Below are positions 22,391 to 33,610 of a stretch of 64,000 nucleotides of DNA, in pieces. The notes beneath the pieces are model-generated. The model worked only from the letters and a program-made list of their open reading frames with translations, had not been told where the DNA came from and did no database searches. Source of the stretch: Pomphorhynchus laevis (taxonomy: Eukaryota; Acanthocephala; Palaeacanthocephala; Echinorhynchida; Pomphorhynchidae); NCBI GenBank assembly GCA_012934845.2, contig WNNJ02000588.1, forward strand, positions 1 to 64,000, written 5' to 3'. Each line of letters starts with the position of its first letter. Within the stretch, counting starts at the first letter, position 1. A program made the translations under genes and the position numbers.

Positions 22391-22589
22391 TAACATTATT
22401 TGCAAAATATATGACAATATAATAAAGAACCGACCGGATCGCTACTATTTTTGTAGAATTACCAACTAGTATGTGTACATTCAATGTTAAGCTATTTGCA
22501 AATATATTTTGTGTTTCAAATATGAAAAGAAATTGCGTTAAAGAAATCATTTTTATCGATATTTCAGTATATTACCGATAATACCGATA

Positions 22590-23155
22590 TTTCAAATGCT
22601 AACCGGATCATCTGTTCCAGAAAGTACATGCCTTCATGAATAAGCTACCTATGTGGAGAAAACGAGTAGGTAATGGAAATATGGCCAATTTCAGATTGCT
22701 CGATGATAATATTAGAAATACAGATGCTTCAGAGAACTTGATTAAAAGCATCATGGAACATCTGTCAGAATTAGAAATTCAATTCGCACATTATCTTGGT
22801 GAGAAACCAAACTTCTCCTGTATTGAACAACCCTTTATTGTATTAGCAGATAAGCTCATAGATTTCCAGTCAAACTCTGGAATCAAGACAATATTTGAGG
22901 ATAACGAATTACACGATTTCTGGCTTCGACAAATCATTGCGTATCCATGTCTATCAAGGGTAGCGCTCCATGAAATGTTGCCCTTTCCATCAACTTATCT
23001 CTGCGAGCAGGGTTTCTCTACTTTGACTCTTTTAAAAACAAAGTCGAGGAACAAACTTGAACCCAGCAATCACATGAGACTGGCATTATCGAAGTTGCAG
23101 CCACGGATTCAGCAATTGATGAATAGAAAACAAGAACAACCATCTAATTAATTGA
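22590..23155 (+). mobile_element. hAT transposase 3' part (ZBED/SCAND3-like)
   Basis: The frame open from before 22600 to 23151 encodes the C-terminal third of a hAT transposase. FQKVHAFMNKLPMWRKRV precedes the first in-frame ATG at 22636, and the dimerisation block FPSTYLCEQGFSTLTLLKTK, followed by SRNKLEP and a PRIQQL-type end, is diagnostic of the hAT family, as in ZBED5-like and SCAND3-like proteins derived from Charlie-type elements. The catalytic core and the BED zinc finger would lie upstream but are absent; the sequence upstream of 22590 is AT-rich and then a LINE. About 171-190 codons remain without a stop, which suggests a fairly recent or a conserved fragment. A terminal-repeat region follows. 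Confidence 0.8.
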
Positions 23156-23167
23156 AATTAATTATAT

Positions 23168-23825
23168 GTTGGGTCACTGTTCAATAGACGTTAAAAAACA
23201 CTAGAGGATGATTTGTTTCTTTCTACGATCTCGTTAGCAGATGGCGGATGAATCATTCGAACAGAACCTAGAACTCCGAACCCTTATATTGCAATATATA
23301 ATAATTTTTGCGCGAAGCTTTTATTGTAAAATCATTTATTTTGTTTCTAAGATTTATTCAAACTATCAATAAGTTGTTTTACCAATCGTGAAGACTTAAT
23401 ACACTTGTGATCTGTAAAATTAGTATCATTTTATGAGAAAATATTCGGGTTGGGTCACGATGTCACTAGGCGGAGCAATGTTGGGTCACTGTTCAATAGA
23501 CGTTAAAAAACACTAGAGGATGATTTATTTCTTTCTACGATCTCGTTAGCAGATGGCGGATGAATCATTCGAACAGTACCTAGAACTCCGAACCCTTATA
23601 TTGTAATATATAATAACTTTTGTGCGCAGCTTTTATTGTAAAATCATTTATTTTGTTTCTCGGATTTAATTAAACTATCAATAAGTTGTTTTACCAATCG
23701 TGAGGACTTAATATACCTGTGATCTGTAAAATTAGTATCATTTTGTGAGAAAATGTTTGGATTGGGTCACGATGCCACTAGGCAGAGCAAGGTTGGGTCA
23801 CTGTTCAAAAAAGGTTAAGAAACAC
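23168..23825 (+). repeat. hAT tail: two 312-bp tandem units and a third start
   Basis: GTTGGGTCACTGTTCAATAG begins at 23168 and again at 23480. A third start at 23792 reads GTTGGGTCACTGTTCAAAAA followed by GGTTAAGAAACAC. The spacing is 312 bp both times, and the first two units are about 95% alike. The GGGTCAC...GGTTAAGAAAC string resembles the terminal inverted repeat of Charlie-type hAT elements, so the tail of the element was duplicated in tandem. Confidence 0.8.
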
Positions 23826-24107
23826 AGATATAGTCAGTACTTCTGACTCAATATGTTGATATCTGCACTGTAAGATGGACTTACAGTAATTTGAATAAAG
23901 GTTGTAACACAAGTAGCAAACTTGACATGTCAATAAAAGCAAAATCTTTCCATTTGTACAAAGAAGATATACATATTGGTTCTTAAGTGGATCCATTATC
24001 GGTTTGCCTACTTTTCAAGGATCCTTTATATGTTGAGCTGATTACAACCATACTCTGCATTTTCTCTTAAATTATATATGTATATATATTAATATATTTT
24101 CTCTGAA

Positions 24108-24185
24108 ACAAGTATTTTAAGCCGTTTCCTCAAGTTTCAAGTATTTTAAGCCGTTTCCTCAAGTTTCAAGTATTTTAAGCCGTTA
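24108..24185. repeat. 29-bp tandem repeat, about 2.6 units
   Basis: CAAGTATTTTAAGCCGTTTC followed by CTCAAGTTT is repeated head to tail; the third unit diverges after AAGCCGTT. Confidence 0.9.
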
Positions 24186-24491
24186 TCGAAAATATTTACA
24201 AATGTATTTTTATTCGTAAATGCATAATTCCTCAAGTTTCATCGCCATAGATAACAGGTTTATTGTAGCAAGAAAATAAACAAATTGAGTTTAATTTTAG
24301 TTTCTATATTAATTAATAATTTACAAAGGATTATCTCTACGTGTACAGTACGGTACATGTCGAAATCAGGCGGTTGATTTTGAGTTATGAATTAACATTT
24401 TATTATCACAAAAAATAAATGGCACAATAATTTTTTAGTGACTTCTATATTGTTGTTTTTATAGTAAATCTAGTTGTTGTAATAGTCTTAA

Positions 24492-25427
24492 TTACATATA
24501 TTTTGCTATATCATGGCCGATGGTAATTAAGACTGGTGATCCTTCAATCTTGATATCAAACTCATGTTCAAGTTTAAATTTGTTAGATATACTTATAAAA
24601 TGACCAAAGAGAAGACTGTTTCCATCAAGATCCCAATACAGTCCCCTAGTCCAAACTAATGAAGTTCCCATAATGGGAATAATACTGCAACGGTTGACTG
24701 AGAACTCTGATTTAGCGTCAATGTGAATCCACTTGCTACTGGTATCCGATATTAAAAAAGTAACATCCACATCCGAAAACAAATATAACGGAATACACTC
24801 TAGCAAATGATTTGCCTTATACAGAATGCTTAGGTTAGAAAGTGTGTGATCGATTTGTCCAGATAGTAAGCACACTGCATATACAGCATCAATACCAGTC
24901 AAATGACCTGATTCAACTAAAATACACAAAGCTTTCTCGAAATCTGTAAAATTTTGATCAGGAGTTTCTATTACGGTGCAATGGTTCGCCTTAAGATAAT
25001 CTAAAGTAGTCTTTGATATGGAATCAAAATCTCCGCATACCAAATCGGGAAACGTTATCTGCACATCACCGTCGTTTAATGTTGTCGGTAAATTTTCACT
25101 CATATCACCATTTTGCATGCTTTTTGCTTGACGATCTAAAGAACTCGTCCGCTGATTTTCGATAGACTCATTTTGTGGACACAAACTGATAAAATCATTT
25201 GCTCCTCCATCAACACATACACGGTAAGTACTATAAGGCCAGATAATCTGAAAGAAAGCAATCATAAATTTCTGGGTATCTGACATGCTATCAAATTCAT
25301 AGTGGTTTTGATTAAACTTCATTTTCCTGCTTCTGTTATTGTTTAAAATCATGCTAACGTGTCTAAGTTCCGATTCGTGTCCTCTGAGTGCTTCAAATAC
25401 TTTTATAGTTCTTATAATATTTGCCAT
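24492..25427 (-). CDS. TPK1: Thiamin pyrophosphokinase
   Basis: A 311-codon frame without interruption. The enzyme transfers pyrophosphate from ATP to thiamin to give thiamin diphosphate in the cytosol. Family landmarks occur in order: VCVDGGAND (70-78), the acidic LVCGDFDSIS (129-138), the ATP/thiamin site TPDQNFTDFEKAL (155-167), LSGQIDHTLSNLSIL (188-202), IIPIMGTS (249-256), RGLYWDLDGNSLLFGHFISISN (in two parts, 261-270 and 271-282), and a C-terminal thiamin-binding domain. It is longer than human TPK1 (243 residues) because of about 50 extra N-terminal residues and an insertion between 85 and 120 that is rich in polar residues. The start at 25427 is the first ATG of the frame; Met23-region ATGs could also serve. 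No intron is evident, which is unusual for this gene in animals; the gene may be intronless, a working retrocopy, or have upstream exons. An AATAAAA on the minus strand lies about 95 bp after the stop. Repeats surround it on both sides. Confidence 0.92.
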   Translation of the reverse strand: MANIIRTIKVFEALRGHESELRHVSMILNNNRSRKMKFNQNHYEFDSMSDTQKFMIAFFQIIWPYSTYRVCVDGGANDFISLCPQNESIENQRTSSLDRQAKSMQNGDMSENLPTTLNDGDVQITFPDLVCGDFDSISKTTLDYLKANHCTVIETPDQNFTDFEKALCILVESGHLTGIDAVYAVCLLSGQIDHTLSNLSILYKANHLLECIPLYLFSDVDVTFLISDTSSKWIHIDAKSEFSVNRCSIIPIMGTSLVWTRGLYWDLDGNSLLFGHFISISNKFKLEHEFDIKIEGSPVLITIGHDIAKYM

Positions 25428-25720
25428 TCTGAAATTCTTCTGTTGATTGAACTTTTCAAAATTCTAAACGATAACACATAAACATGGACGTTTATAGATA
25501 AAAATATTTCCAATTAAACATCGACATTTAATGTTGCCTCAATAATTTTATAGTAAACTACTTTATGGCCTGCTAAAATAAATTGGTCAGTTTCGTTAAG
25601 ACCACAAGTGACAAAATAAGTAAATTGGGCGAATTGATTTTAAAATAGCGTTGACAGATTTGAATTATCCTGATGATTTTATAAGAGTCATCTGAGGTAA
25701 AGATCAAAAATAACAAAATG
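25428..25720. other. Upstream region of TPK1, no gene seen
   Basis: Presumed promoter side of TPK1. No motif can be named with confidence. Confidence 0.3.
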
Positions 25721-25739
25721 ACATGATAACATGTATGGG

Positions 25740-26350
25740 CCGCTTAGACCATACATGTTGCTAAGCCCGTACGTGTTGCTAAGATTGTATGTGTTGCTAA
25801 AGAAGCCGTATGTGTTGTCAAGTCCGTACGTGTTGCGAAGCTCATACGTGCTGCTTAGCCTGTATGTATTGTTAACTCGTACGTGTTGCTAAGTCCGTAC
25901 GTGTTGCTAAGCCAGTACGTGTTGCTAAGCCCGTACGTGTTGCTAAGCCAGTACGTGTTGCTAAGCCAGTACGTGTTGCTAAGCCCGTACGTGTTGCTAA
26001 GCCAGTACGTGTTGCTAAGCCAGTACGTGTTGCTAAGCCATACGTGTTGCTAAGCCGTACGTGTTGCTAAGCCATACGTGTTGCTAAGCCATATGTGTTG
26101 CTAAGCTATACGTGTTGCTAAGCCAGTACGTGTTGCTAAGCCAGTACGTGTTGCTAAGCCCGTACGTGTTGCTAAGCCAGTACGTGTTGCTAAGCCAGTA
26201 CGTGTTGCTAAGCCATACGTGTTGCTAAGCCGTACGTGTTGCTAAGCCATACGTGTTGCTAAGCTATACGTGTTGCTAAGCCATACGTGTTGCTAAGCCA
26301 TACTGTTGCTAAGCCATACGTGTTGCTAAGCCCGTACGTGTTTCTAAGTG
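25740..26350. repeat. Minisatellite, 16-19-bp unit, about 34 copies
   Basis: Head-to-tail units of TACGTGTTGCTAAGCC with 0-3 extra bases (AG, CG, A or none) before the next TACGTG. Units vary more at the left end (25740-25870). Blocks such as CAG-CAG-CCG recur, giving a higher-order pattern near 25900-26030 and 26110-26200. TACGTG contains the palindrome ACGT in every unit. Confidence 0.95.
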
Positions 26351-27131
26351 TAAGTTTTGCTTACCTTTTTTACATGTTGCTCAGCCTTTACGGGCTTAGC
26401 AATTACCCTGAATGATTCCCGTTGGTATAAATACAAAATTATGATATTTTGCGTTTTAGTCAATGCTTATACGTGAGAATTATTTTTCAAGTTTAATAAT
26501 ATCGTAATTTACATAAAATTTAAATCTAAATGAATTCTATTTTTCTAACAAACCTCGCTAATCATTTTTCGTATCAGCTAGAAAACACTTTAGAAGGTAA
26601 CCCGAATTTAGCAAGTGCTCAAAATATATTACATATAAATGTAATATTTGTAGTTTTCGCAGCTTTGAATGTGAATTTTATAGGCTTCAATTTATTTTTC
26701 AAATGAATATATTTGTTCTTCTTTGAGAAAGTTACAAAAATATTCTAAAGCTGCAATATTTTTAAGCTCTTGATTAATTCGGATTAGTTGAAGAGTGTAA
26801 TTCATACGAATCTGAAAATATTTCAAATTTTCTAAGACAGGAATATTCGTGAAAAATCATTGAATAGAATAATATGAAAATACTTGCCATAACTTGTAAC
26901 GAAAATCATAATATAATATTTTAATGAAAAATATTGTTAAACTCAAATAGTAATTTATCATTGATGTAATTGAGTAAGCCATTGTACTACAATCATAAAG
27001 TCAAATAAGAAAATAAATTATATTTTGATTATAAATTAATAAATTATATTATAAATTATATCAGCATATGCATTAGAATTTCATTTGAGTGGATTATTAT
27101 GCTGAAATTATTATTATTGCTAAAATTATAA
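26351..27131. other. AT-rich stretch, no gene recognised
   Basis: No motif-bearing frame seen. Confidence 0.4.
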
Positions 27132-27530
27132 TAGATTCAAGGAAAAGTTTTTGTTAGCAAGCTTTCGATCGTTTAGATCCTTTATTATTACCCGCGTGGC
27201 CGAATGGTGGAGGCGTGTGCATTGAAAACTCTATGTACGGGGTTCAAACCTCGAGCATGCACTCTCTATTGACTTCTGTAAGCAATAGTAGATTCAAGGA
27301 AAAGTTTTTGTTAGCAAGCTTTCGATCGTTTAGATCCTTTATTATTACCCGCGTGGCCGAATGGTGGAGGCGTGTGCATTGAAAACTCTATGTACGGGGT
27401 TCAAACCTCGAGCATGCACTCTCTATTGACTTCTCTGCAAGCACACGTCAAAGCCACAAGATCGCGTTGTCGAAAGACGTAGGGGAACCCGATGATGAAG
27501 CGGGACCACTCTTCATTATTATCCTTAATT
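27132..27530 (+). mobile_element. tRNA-headed SINE, head duplicated in tandem
   Basis: The segment TAGATTCAAGGAAAAG to CTCTATTGACTTCT occurs twice with a 157-bp period (27132 and 27289). Each copy carries a pol III A box TGGCCGAATGG (27197-27207; 27354-27364) and a B box GGTTCAAACCT (27241-27251; 27398-27408) 44 bp apart, the layout of a tRNA-Ser/Leu-like gene. The acceptor and T stems do not pair, so it is not a working tRNA. Copy 2 continues into a GC-richer body (CACAAGATCGCGTTGTCG, then CCCGATGATGAAGCGGGACC) and an ATTATTATT-like tail at about 27520, as a tRNA-derived SINE would. Confidence 0.65.
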
Positions 27531-28763
27531 ATTATTTTTATTATTAACGGATTTCTTAGCTAAAATTACGGTTTTTAATAGTTTTCAACTACTAAACGTT
27601 TAATATTGATTAGTTTTTCTGAGTATGAAAGTATATGTTCAAGGAAGTTACCCAAGTCTTTAAGGTAATAACATTTGCAATTGTATAATCAATTGGAAGA
27701 ATATGGATGTTACGCACAAGTCTTTAAAAGAAGTAATAAAATGATAATATAATAAATTAATATAAAAACAAATAATATAAAAATTACAAAGAACTTATAA
27801 AAACAAATAATATGTTAATTATTATCATATTATTATAAATAATATGATATTTAATAATATGATTACACTTTGAGGACGAAAAACAATTTTCAAAAATATG
27901 CATTTATTTTGACATAGAGCTTAAAATTTGGATAATATATTTAGTAAGAGTTTTCAAATCCCCTTTATTCATTCACATTCATGAACTCAAAACAAAGAAA
28001 ATTTTCTCATTTTAATTTTAATGAAAATTGACATGAAAATATTTAAAAAACGGAATTGTGTTTTATTTGGCTTAAAGAAATCATCCATTTATACAATTAA
28101 GCAATTGTATGAATGCAATTGCTTAATTTAAGCAATTTTGCATTTAACAAAATTCTTGGTTTATTCTATATAGTTCGGTTTTATGTTCGAAATTCATCCA
28201 CAACTTGGAGAATACAAATTATGATTCAAACTCCTCTAGAATGAAATGAAACATTTTTACACTGAAAGTTTTATAAGGTGTTTAAACAACTTTTATCAGT
28301 CGCTTTATGGCTAATGAAAATACAATGACTAGTTTATTATTATTCGGATTAAGGATAACGTTGACTCTTTTAAACAGCAGGTTTCACTAAAAATTTTAAA
28401 AAATATAAAAAAGATAAAAAAATCCACATATTTAATTTGCAAAAATTTGTCTTTCGTTGTATAAACTATACTCTGACGTAAAACATTGACGGATGTTTAA
28501 TAATTTCACCTTCAGTTAACTAATGTTATTTGAAGTTCATCCAATAACGAAATTGAACAAAATTATATCAAATTAATGGCATTAGATAAATTAAGAAAAT
28601 GACACTGTGATTTCCAGGACGTTTATATTTTCAAAATGATCTATTCAAGTATGTAAATTTGTATTTTTTAACCCCAAAGACACGTACTGACTTTGAAGAC
28701 AACTGCTGAGAAGTACGAAGTAAATAGCATTTACTATCATTATCTAAATATACGAACACGTTC
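27531..28763. other. AT-rich stretch, no gene recognised
   Basis: A local inverted repeat (ATTAAGCAATTGTATGAATG, with GCAATTGCTTAAT) lies at 28097-28125. No coding signal. Confidence 0.4.
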
Positions 28764-29040
28764 AGCTTTCCTTTTATCTACTGCAACAATGATTTGAGTA
28801 ATTAATGAACAACAAAGCATGCATAAGTCTCTTGTTGATAAAGGATTCAGCTTTCATTTTATCTACAACATCAATGATTTGAGTAATTAATGAACCCCAA
28901 AGCATGCATAAGTCTTTTGCTGATAAAGGATTCAGCTTTCATTTTATCTACTACATCAATGATTTGAGTAATTAATGAACAACAAAGCATTCAATAGTAT
29001 GACTTATAGTATGCATGTCTTTTATTAATAAAGGATTCGC
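28764..29040. repeat. Tandem repeat, three units of about 85 bp
   Basis: Each unit runs from AGCTTTC..TTTTATCTAC through ATGATTTGAGTAATTAATGA and AAAGCAT to GATAAAGGATTC. The third unit is interrupted near 28990-29015. Confidence 0.9.
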
Positions 29041-29984
29041 CTAACAAGAACATGCATGCTATATTTGGAACATTAATTTTAAATAAAGTGTTGATGATCC
29101 TCTTCTAATAATTGGTAAATTATTATAGAAATCTAGAATTCAATTCTATAAAATTTTCAAATCAATATATTCATTGTAATATTGCAAAAACGTTTTGTAA
29201 CTCGACATCATTCAGCTATAAATTTTGGTGGAAGTTGCACGATGCTTGGAACATTATATTACGCAATAGAATATGTTCCTGTTCATTTTTGGTAAAATAA
29301 ACTGTAACAATTTATTTAAAATTTCAGATTGAATGGTAAGAATACAGTAATATGTATTAAATTCAACTTTATGTAATGTTTAACGATGTGTTTTGTCTAA
29401 TTTAATTTGTAAACTACATTGTCTGATAAATTAGAGTAGATCATGCATCATGCAAGTATATTTCTTTGCAGCTTATTCTTCGGATTAACATACATCGTTA
29501 TTTGTTTTTCTGTTAAGTTTACATTCATCTTAATTAAGATTTATTAATTGTAAAATATACAATCTTAAAAGCAAGTATTTAATGGACAAATTATTTAAAA
29601 TGACTAGCATGTATGAGTCAAGACAAGTGTCTTTTTAATTATAGAAAATCTTAAAATTAAGACATTTATTTTCGAATTCATATATAATACAAAATACTTA
29701 GTTAACTGATCTGATTACAGATATTGCGATATAAGTGTCGTACTGTTTGCCTTACTTCTTGCATTTATCCAACCTGTCATTAAGGTATTAAGAACATTAT
29801 AAATTGTATTTGATTATAAAATACGAATTTATTATACAAATTATATCGATAGAAATAACAAATCGCATTAAAATATATTTTAAAATTAGAAAATGTATTA
29901 CATTACATTAAATGCGTGTATTGAGTAAATCTGCCTTTTTACTGGAACTCAAGTAAGAACGATATAGAATCTAGCAATTCAGAT
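29041..29984. other. AT-rich stretch, no gene recognised
   Basis: A 62-codon frame at 29112-29300 is Phe/Asn/Lys-rich with no motif and is not called. Confidence 0.4.
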
Positions 29985-30500
29985 CAGCTAACTGAGTCTA
30001 CGTATTTTATACTATTTATAAATTAAAAATAATGCTTAATAAAATAAATAATTAATAATTATAACTAATTAATAATTCATAATTAAAAATAATAAATAAG
30101 TATATAAGATTTTCTAAAATTTATATTCGTATCAAGTTAAAATTTAATTGAAAGTCAATTTTTATGAATTGATCAATAAATAACATCCGATAGGTAAGAA
30201 TAAGGATTATTATTTTTTCATATGAAAATTTATTCTCTATAAATAATATATATTATTAAAGATAATAATATAATACTTTTAAATATATAAAGTTAATAAA
30301 TATATTATATTTTAAAGATAATATAAATGATCAGATAACTGCGTCTAGGTATTTCATACGATATATAGATCAAAAATAAAGATAAATAATAAATAATTAT
30401 ATAAGCTTATATACAATTTATATTTATATAAAGATAACATTTAAAATTGAAATTTAAAATAAAAGTCAATTTTTATGAATTGACTAATAAATAACAGATA
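29985..30500 (+). repeat. Dispersed repeat family A, two partial copies
   Basis: AGATCAGCTAACTGAGTCTA at about 29983 and GATCAGATAACTGCGTCTAG at about 30328 each open a copy with the AT-rich arm and the TTTTTATGAATTGA block. The first reaches AGAATAAGGATTA and then is lost; the second stops at the AACAGAT block. Confidence 0.65.
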
Positions 30501-31340
30501 TTTTCGGACAAATAAAACCATTACTTAAAACATTAAGGTAACCAAGACAACATTTTAGTCGACTGTCAGTAAAATTTCAATATTTTACATGTGGGCAGAT
30601 AACTGCAGCAATTTGTAAATTTGAATAATGTAGATATTTGAAACTGATTTTTTAATTTCAGATTTATAAATAGATCATGCATTATGCGTATGGTTGTGGC
30701 AGTTCGACAATATACAATGGATGAACTAAAAAGTAAGTAAAGTAACACTTAACTCCTACTATTGATAACCAACGTCGTTTGAATCATTCTAGACAGGAAA
30801 TGTCCTCTTATATCTTATATCTTGTATATTGATTATGTCCTCTTATATCTTGTCCTCTTGTATGATAATACAAACACTTGAGAATATTTACGATAATCAC
30901 TGAATCGTCAGTTAATCCTTGATTTTATAATTTCAGTCAATATAAATATTATATTGTTTAATAAATATTATATTGCTACTATTATATTGTTTTTTAATAT
31001 AAACACAATATACAATATACAATTTATATACATTATATATAAAATCAATATACAATGTAATTAATGATTTTGCTGAATTCGCATTTAGCGAACGCAATTA
31101 AAATAAAATTAATTATAGAAATTAGATCATTTAAATAATAAATTTTTAAAAGTCCAAATTTTTTGTTACGTGTCCAAATTATAAATGATACGAAATTTCA
31201 TGTATTTTTAGATTTTACAAATTAAAAGCATCTATCATTCTCTAAACATATCTGTGATCCCTTAAACGAAAATGTCAGGCTGAAATAATTGTTTATATTT
31301 GAATAATTAAAGGCAAAGTCTAGCAAAAAGAAATTAAAAT
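30501..31340. other. AT-rich stretch, no gene recognised
   Basis: Short TATCTTATATCTTG repeats near 30805-30860. No gene signal. Confidence 0.4.
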
Positions 31341-31347
31341 TCTTTTC

Positions 31348-31380
31348 AATATTTCGGCAACTGCTCGATGCCATCTTCGG
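31348..31380 (-). ncRNA. Hammerhead-like hairpin motif, GCC/GGC type
   Basis: The minus strand reads CCGAAGA-T-GGCA, an 8-9-base loop, TGCC-GAAATATTG. A CUGAAGA-like box (second base changed) and GAAA flank a 4-bp stem. It has the same layout as 34512-34543. Confidence 0.4.
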
Positions 31381-32230
31381 GAATATTGTAATCACTTTGT
31401 ATTTTAATCAAAGTTTCAGTCTGAAACTTTTTAATGCCTTGGTGATAGATCAAAATCTGCATGCAACAAAATTATTATGACGAATATGTCGAAATATAAG
31501 CTGAAACTCAATTGGATATTTTATAAATTAACAATTTAATTAATGATTTAATTTAATTAATTAATCTGTAACAATTTAATTAATTGAATAATATCATGTG
31601 ATACATGTGTTTGCCAGCTTTTCAAAAAATGTAAAAATTATTTTACTTTGTACGCATTTAATTCGGAAGTATCAAGTTCTTTGAAATTTGATCCGATAGC
31701 ACATTTAGTACAGTGAACCTTGGATTTAAAGATTCCCCATAAAGTAAACGGTGTAAGTAAAGAGAAGCCATAAGTCTCGGTTGTGTGTGATCGCCTTCTG
31801 GTATCCATAGGCGACATAAAACGCCTAAATGTATCTACACATGTATCCTCGACCTGACACTATTTTCTGTTAGAAATTATCATCTATCATCGTCGGGGTT
31901 TATTTCATTTTTTCATATTTACAAATTTAAAAATTTAAATGATTATGGCATTTATCCTGTTGAATTAAGGACAAGGAAATTTAATTAATTTCCTTTTTAA
32001 AATAAAAGTCAATTACCTCTTTAAAAGTCAATATCCGTTTCGAAAGTCAATTTCCTTTTTAAAAGTCAAATTCCTTTTTTAAAATAAAAGTAAATTTTTA
32101 TAAATTGACAAACATTTTCTGAAAATAAAACATGGAAATAAGGAACTCTTGTTTAATTTCAAGATTTAATTATTTAAAAAGTGTCGAATTAAATAATATT
32201 TTTAAATTTATAATAAATTTAATCGATAAA
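31381..32230. other. AT-rich stretch, family A traces
   Basis: A diverged family A-like piece is possible near 31750-31860 (ATGTATCCTCGACCTGACAC). Repeated AAAGTCAATTTCC motifs (31990-32100) resemble the family A AT arm. Confidence 0.35.
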
Positions 32231-32266
32231 TTGTTTGTCAAATAAATTCATATTCTAGAAAACGGG

Positions 32267-32518
32267 TTGCGTTCAGAATGGTCGTACGTCAGGGATGTTC
32301 AACGACGAAATAAAATAACTATATTCTCGATGATAGTAATCGAAATACTTATGTTCACACTGATAATAGTTAGCGTTAGTGTAAAGCACAAAAGGAAATT
32401 CGATAGGCTTATCAAACGAAGAAATGATATTATAAGACATTCATATAGAGAATCCAGAGAACGTAAAGCCATAATTCAGCGAAGACAGACAATTCAATGG
32501 AGTGATCAGACTCGCTAA
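32267..32518 (+). CDS. Possible terminal exon of a single-pass membrane protein
   Basis: An 83-codon frame preceded by a plausible splice acceptor (TTGCGTTCAG at 32267). It has one clear hydrophobic segment, ITIFSMIVIEILMFTLIIVS (about 17-36), followed by a strongly basic tail rich in RR and KR pairs that ends at a stop. The charge pattern would put the C-terminus in the cytoplasm. I recognise no family. It could be a last exon of a host gene or chance; the amino-acid composition is less AT-driven than neighbouring frames. No upstream exon was found. Confidence 0.3.
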   Translation: MRSEWSYVRDVQRRNKITIFSMIVIEILMFTLIIVSVSVKHKRKFDRLIKRRNDIIRHSYRESRERKAIIQRRQTIQWSDQTR

Positions 32519-32699
32519 CTAAAGACGAATAATCATGTGACAAAATGACAGCATTTAATTGTTAAAAAACATACAAATAGGTCAAACGATTTAATCAATG
32601 TCTTGTATTTCCTTTTAAATCAACAATATGAATGCAAAAAAATACATTCAAATTAAGATTGTATAATGGCTCCTAGCTATATTTTTCGCTGAACACTTA

Positions 32700-33610
32700 A
32701 CTTTAAAATCAAATGTGGATTATCTATATTATCATACACGGAGCTCATCAATACCGTGACTACAATAATTGTCCATAGGCACCTTAACACACGCTTAACA
32801 CACGAAAAGTGAAGAAAACACTTTGCCTCCTTGTGAGGAAAACATAGCGATTTATTTATGAGTACATCATTCGGTGTCCCAGGGCAGGTATTATTTGTTG
32901 CATCAATATTAACCGCGAGAAACAAAAATAACAAAAATTATTTTGATATTTTGAAGATACTAGAAATTATATATATTATATATATTATATATGACATGGA
33001 GCCTGCAGTTCGTTAATTAAAGCCAGTTTTAATCGGCAACTTCATTGAATAAGTTACGAATTCCATTCGGAATCCCGGCCGAATTAAAACTGCAACAAAT
33101 AACACCTGCCCTCAGGCACCCAATGGTGTACTCATAAATAAATGGCTATGTTTTCCTCACAAGGAGGCAAAGTGTTTTCTTCACTTTTCGTGTGTTAAGC
33201 GTGTGTTAAGGTGCCTATGGATAATTATTGTAGTCACGGTATTGATGAGCTCCGTTAGAGCGAGAGGCGTATACCGTTGTGGAAGTTTGTCGTCACACAT
33301 AGGATGACTGGGCATACGTAGCGACTTTGAATATTGCGAGAATAATTCGGTTCTATTTCTTAGTCTGATGAGGATATATAGAATGCTGCCTGGTGTTTAT
33401 GCATCCTCATGAGGAAAACAGTGATTTATTTATGAGTACTCAATTGAGTGTCCCAGGGCAAGTGTTATTTGATGTATCAATATTAACTGCGAGAAACAAA
33501 AAGAGCAAAAATTATTTTGATATTTTGAAGATGCTAGAATTTATATATATGACATGAAACCTGCAGTTCGTTAATCAAAGCCAGTCTTAATTCGGCCGGG
33601 ATTCCGAATG
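32700..33610. repeat. Inverted repeat pair plus a third diverged copy
   Basis: A segment of about 170 bp at 32738-32910 (GGAGCTCATCAATACCGTGA, through TTTGCCTCCTTGTGAGGAAA, to GGTGTCCCAGGGCAGG) has its reverse complement at about 33085-33255. A third, diverged copy in the first orientation lies at 33406-33610 and also repeats the TTTTGATATTTTGAAGATRC and GCCTGCAGTTCGTTAA blocks seen at 32940-33015. The minus-strand frame inside the first arm (32677-32934) has a hydrophobic start, but it is contained in the repeat and is not called a gene. Confidence 0.8.

Noticed and set aside
22636-23151. Domesticated host gene of hAT origin
   Set aside because: The frame is open but lacks the BED finger and catalytic core, and is followed directly by transposon tail repeats; a truncated element is simpler.
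25740-26350. CRISPR array
   Set aside because: Units are contiguous with 0-3 variable bases and no unique spacers; it is a minisatellite in a eukaryotic genome.
27190-27262. Genuine tRNA-Ser gene
   Set aside because: A and B boxes fit, but the acceptor, anticodon and T stems do not pair, and the segment is duplicated with its flanks; a SINE head is the better explanation.
32677-32934. Secreted protein gene on the minus strand
   Set aside because: The hydrophobic start is suggestive, but the frame falls inside an inverted repeat with further copies, and the C-terminal part continues outside without a motif.
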